Source: an uncultured Clostridia bacterium (GTDB lineage Bacteria; Bacillota; Clostridia; Christensenellales; Aristaeellaceae). Taken from it: 64,000 nucleotides of DNA. The stretch covers positions 62,001-126,000 of the forward strand of contig CAKTZR010000003.1 of assembly GCA_934636105.1 (NCBI GenBank), written 5' to 3'. This document shows, one piece after another, positions 61,366 through 64,000 of this stretch. Both the position numbers and the translations under genes were made by a program. Each line of letters opens with the position of its first letter. Position 1 is the first letter of the stretch. The notes beneath the pieces are model-generated. The model saw nothing but the letters and a program-made list of their open reading frames with translations. It was not told where the DNA came from and did not search any database.

Positions 61366-61399
61366 TACCGGGAACGCCCGGAAACAAAGGAGAAAGTAC

Positions 61400-62566
61400 A
61401 TGAAAATCGGCTTGTTTACCGATACGTTTTATCCGGAAATCAACGGCGTGGCGACCAGCTGCCTGAATTTGCAGCGGGAGCTGACGCGGCGCGGCCACGA
61501 GGTACACGTTTACGCGCCCAAGTGCAAGGGGTGGGAGGAGAACCAGCGGGAGAACGTTCACTATCTGGCGAGCGCGCCGCTGCTGGTGCTCAAGGATCGC
61601 AATTTTGCCTTTCCCACGCCGCTCACTTCGTGGGAAGCGGAAAAGATCGACTTTGACGTGGTTCACACCAACAGCGAATTTGTGATGGGCATGTTCGGCC
61701 ACCATGTCGCGGGCAGCCTGGGCTGCGCGCTGGTGCATACCTATCACACCGTTTGGGAGGATTACACCTACTACATCACGCACGGCGTGGCGGATGAGAC
61801 GGCGCGCAAAATCACCCGGAAATATTCCCAGTGGTGGTGCAACCGCTTTGACCGCGTGATTACCCCGACGGGCAAGACGCTCGACCTGCTGCGCAAATAC
61901 GGCGTGGAAGCGCCGATCGACATCATCCCCAGCGGCATGGATATCGCCCGGTTCGATCCGGCGAAGCACAGCGAAACGGAACGGCTGGAAACCCGCCGGG
62001 AATGCGGCCTGCCGGAACACGCGCCGCTGCTGCTGAACATCGGCCGCATTGCCAAGGAAAAGAATCTGGAACAGGTGATGCGCGTTTTCCCGAAGCTGCT
62101 GAACGCCTGCCCGGATGTGCATTTCGCCATTGTCGGCGAAGGGCCGATGCGCGAGGATTTGGGGCACATGGCGGAGGAGCTGGGCGTTTCGCGCGCAGTG
62201 ACGCTGACCGGGCCGAAGCCGTGGGAGAAGATTGACCGTTATTATGCGATGGGCGACGTGTTTTGCAGCGCGTCGCACTCGGAGACGCAGGGCCTCACCT
62301 ATGTGGAGGCGATGGCTTCCGGCCTGTGCGTCTGCGCGGTGAATGATCCCTGCCTGGACGGCGTGATCGAAGACGGCGTGAGCGGCATCCTTTCCGGGGA
62401 CAGCGATGAAGAATTGCTGGCTGCGCTGATTCGCGCATTCGGCGATGAGGGAAAGCGCATCGCGAAGACCGCCGCGCAGTATGCCGCGCCGTTCAGCACG
62501 GAAGGCTTTGCCGAAAAGGTGGAAACCTGCTATTTGAAAGCGATTGAAGCGCATGGGCGGAGATGA
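61400..62566 (+). CDS. GT4-family glycosyltransferase, diacylglycerol glucosyltransferase-like
   Basis: A 388-residue GT-B enzyme. N-terminal FTDTFYPEINGVATSCLNL and HTYHTVWEDYTYY are typical of 1,2-diacylglycerol 3-glucosyltransferases; IPSGMDIARFDP and the E-x7-E region SETQGLTYVEAMASG (about 295-309) bind the nucleotide sugar. It probably glucosylates diacylglycerol to make membrane glycolipid; a different lipid acceptor is possible. ATG at 61400 with AAAGGAG. Confidence 0.85.
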   Translation: MKIGLFTDTFYPEINGVATSCLNLQRELTRRGHEVHVYAPKCKGWEENQRENVHYLASAPLLVLKDRNFAFPTPLTSWEAEKIDFDVVHTNSEFVMGMFGHHVAGSLGCALVHTYHTVWEDYTYYITHGVADETARKITRKYSQWWCNRFDRVITPTGKTLDLLRKYGVEAPIDIIPSGMDIARFDPAKHSETERLETRRECGLPEHAPLLLNIGRIAKEKNLEQVMRVFPKLLNACPDVHFAIVGEGPMREDLGHMAEELGVSRAVTLTGPKPWEKIDRYYAMGDVFCSASHSETQGLTYVEAMASGLCVCAVNDPCLDGVIEDGVSGILSGDSDEELLAALIRAFGDEGKRIAKTAAQYAAPFSTEGFAEKVETCYLKAIEAHGRR

Positions 62567-63249
62567 GCATGAAAATGACCCTTCGGGAAAGGCTTTTTGC
62601 GCTGAAAGACGAAAGCTATGCGCAGTTTCAAGGCGCGCTGATTCCGAATATCCCGAAAGAGACGGTCATCGGCGTGCGCATGCCGATGATGCGGAAATTG
62701 GCGAAGGAAATCGCCGGAGAAGCGGAGACGCAGGCGTTTCTGACCGAGCTGCCGCATGCGTATTATGATGAAAACATCCTGCATAGCGTGCTGCTTTCGC
62801 AGATGAAGGATTACGGCGCGTGCATGGAAGCGGTTGAAGCGTTTCTGCCGCATATCGACAACTGGGCGGTGTGCGACTGCCTGTCGCCGAAGGTCTTTGC
62901 GAAGCATAAGCCGGAACTGATGGGGAAAATTCGGAAGTGGGTCAAGTCGGAACACGTCTATACCTGCCGATTCGGGCTTGAAATGCTGATGACGCACTTT
63001 CTGGATGGCGATTTCAAACCGGAATATCTCGATCTGGCAGTCAGCGTAAAGCTGGAGGATTACTACGCGAAGATGATGGTCGCGTGGTTTTTTGCCACGG
63101 CGCTGGCCAAGCAGTGGGACGCGGCGGTTGCGGTTCTGGAAGAAAAGCGGCTTGAGCCGTGGACGCACAACAAGGCGATTCAGAAGGCCAGGGAGAGTTA
63201 TCGCATTACAAGAGAACAGAAGGAGTATTTAAAAACATTGAAACGATAA
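62563..63249 (+). CDS. DNA alkylation repair protein (AlkD-like HEAT-repeat glycosylase)
   Basis: A 228-residue all-helical HEAT-like protein with NIPKETVIGVRMPMMRKLAK, LPHAYYDENILHSVLL and IDNWAVCDCLSPKVFAKHKP, where Trp and Asp match the AlkD active-site pair; Arg in YTCRFGLEML is a candidate third residue. AlkD removes alkylated bases such as 7-methylguanine. Its start overlaps the glycosyltransferase stop (ATGA), with an alternative ATG two codons later. Confidence 0.85.
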   Translation: MSMKMTLRERLFALKDESYAQFQGALIPNIPKETVIGVRMPMMRKLAKEIAGEAETQAFLTELPHAYYDENILHSVLLSQMKDYGACMEAVEAFLPHIDNWAVCDCLSPKVFAKHKPELMGKIRKWVKSEHVYTCRFGLEMLMTHFLDGDFKPEYLDLAVSVKLEDYYAKMMVAWFFATALAKQWDAAVAVLEEKRLEPWTHNKAIQKARESYRITREQKEYLKTLKR

Positions 63250-63253
63250 CAAA

Positions 63254-63292
63254 AAGGCGTTGAGCGGAAAATCCGTTCAACGCCTTGGTTTT
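63254..63292. terminator. Bidirectional terminator between alkD-like gene and kinase gene
   Basis: Perfect 10-bp stem AAGGCGTTGA/TCAACGCCTT followed by GGTTTT on the plus strand and by TTTTTG on the minus strand. A short GCGGCCT/AGGCCGC hairpin also lies at 63369-63383 after the kinase stop. Confidence 0.85.
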
Positions 63293-63382
63293 ATCATGCT
63301 GTAGCCGCGAAGCTCGGCCGCGTGCGCAAATCTTTCGATTTTATGCGAACCGCGGCGGAGGTTACAGGCGGCCTTAGGCCGC

Positions 63383-64000
63383 TTAGCGCTCGACGCGGCC
63401 GGAGCCGGAGCCCTTCATCAGGCTTTCGACTTCCTTGACGGTCACGCGGTTGAAGTCGCCGGAGATGGTGTGCTTCAGGCAGGAAGCCGCCACGGCAAAC
63501 TCAAGCGCTTCGGCCTGGGTGGCATAGGTGTTCAGGCCGTAGATCAGGCCGCCGCCGAAGGAGTCGCCGCCGCCGACGCGGTCAACGATATCGGTGATGG
63601 CATACTTGCGGGAGACATAGAACTCCTTGCCGTCGTAGATGCAGGCAGCCCAGTAGTTGGTGTCCGCGCTCTTGGACTCGCGCAGGGTGATGGCGACCTT
63701 CTTGAGGTTCGGGTAGAGATCCATCGCGGTCTGGGCGATCTGCTTGTAAACGTCGCGATCCAGCTCGCCGCTCTCCACGTCGCTCTTGGCGCTGATGCCC
63801 AGGGACTTCTGGAAGTCTTCCTCGTTGGCGATGGCGACATCGACGTACTTGGTCAGCTCGCTCATCACTTCCTTGGCTTCCTTGCCATACTTCCACAGGT
63901 TCTTGCGGTAGTTGAGGTCGCAGGACACGGTCACGCCCATCTCCTTCGCGGCCTTGACGGCAGCCAGAGAGAGATCCGCAGCGGACTGGGAGATGGCCGG
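63383..64000 (-). CDS. PfkB-family carbohydrate kinase, KdgK-like (5' end outside window)
   Basis: The last 205 residues of a ribokinase-fold sugar kinase. Visible are VSCDLNYRKNLW (conserved in 2-dehydro-3-deoxygluconokinases), EEDFQKSLGI, KVAITLRES and the ATP-binding signature DRVGGGDSFGGGLIYG with catalytic Asp. The DLNYRKNLW motif supports KDG kinase of the hexuronate pathway. The N-terminus and any pathway neighbours are outside the window. Confidence 0.8.
   Translation of the reverse strand, partial: PAISQSAADLSLAAVKAAKEMGVTVSCDLNYRKNLWKYGKEAKEVMSELTKYVDVAIANEEDFQKSLGISAKSDVESGELDRDVYKQIAQTAMDLYPNLKKVAITLRESKSADTNYWAACIYDGKEFYVSRKYAITDIVDRVGGGDSFGGGLIYGLNTYATQAEALEFAVAASCLKHTISGDFNRVTVKEVESLMKGSGSGRVER

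Overview
The window looks like the chromosome of a gut-type Bacillota (Clostridia) bacterium. Support comes from AAGGAGG-type ribosome binding sites, consensus TTGACA/TATAAT promoters, a Tn1549/CTn-style conjugation module of the clostridial families (Maff2, PcfB, CD1112, CD1845, DUF4315, DUF4366, DUF3849) and clostridial dispersed palindromic repeats. The right-hand 37 kb is visibly richer in G+C than the left-hand 26 kb. I cannot name the species. I recognised no rRNA, tRNA or CRISPR array.

Region 1 (1 to about 25.86 kb, all minus strand) is an integrative conjugative element continuing past the left edge. In transcription order it holds a decayed Cna_B surface protein, a CD1845-type membrane protein, an Rpn-family nuclease with its own promoter and terminator, PcfB, the VirD4 coupling protein, the Maff2 pilin-like protein, VirB6, a PrgI-VirB4 fusion, a 52-residue membrane protein, an NlpC/P60 hydrolase, DUF4315, DUF4366, topoisomerase III, a 2735-residue methylase/helicase, DUF3849 and MobC (cut by the edge). 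A complete TnpV gene with a strong ribosome binding site lies in another frame inside the methylase/helicase gene. Integrase and relaxase are not in view.

The element ends abruptly inside its surface-protein gene. That gene is joined in frame to the first 220 codons of a chromosomal oleate hydratase gene (ohyA), which itself carries an amber stop. The divergent TetR-family regulator next door (26.67 kb) is probably the old ohyA regulator.

Region 2 (27.4 to 50.4 kb) is chromosome: a SWIM/SNF2 helicase, a HAD-family protein with a promoter that predicts a leaderless mRNA, RadC, a YdcF-like protein, RsmG, an ECF sigma factor with a membrane anti-sigma-like partner, a BofC-like protein, two phosphodiester glycosidase paralogues, a TSUP transporter, a secreted flavinylated fumarate-reductase-like enzyme, a DUF3048 protein, a second TetR regulator, TldD/TldE, and ParA/ParB. 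Two families of palindromic repeats are scattered through it, one of which is also in the mobile element.

Region 3 (50.4 to 64 kb) is metabolism and transport: beta-galactosidase, an EFR1 flavodoxin-ferredoxin, a FucU mutarotase, AzlCD, an ABC exporter followed by a MATE exporter, a pair of aspartoacylase-like proteins (one with zinc ligands, one without) behind a structured leader, a GT4 glycosyltransferase, an AlkD-like glycosylase and a KdgK-like sugar kinase cut by the right edge.

The observations most worth following up are the overprinted tnpV, the ohyA/surface-protein chimera, the palindromic repeats that donate ribosome binding sites, the leaderless HAD gene, the cluster of ACAAAAT boxes at 43.7 kb, and the active/inactive aspartoacylase pair with its leader.
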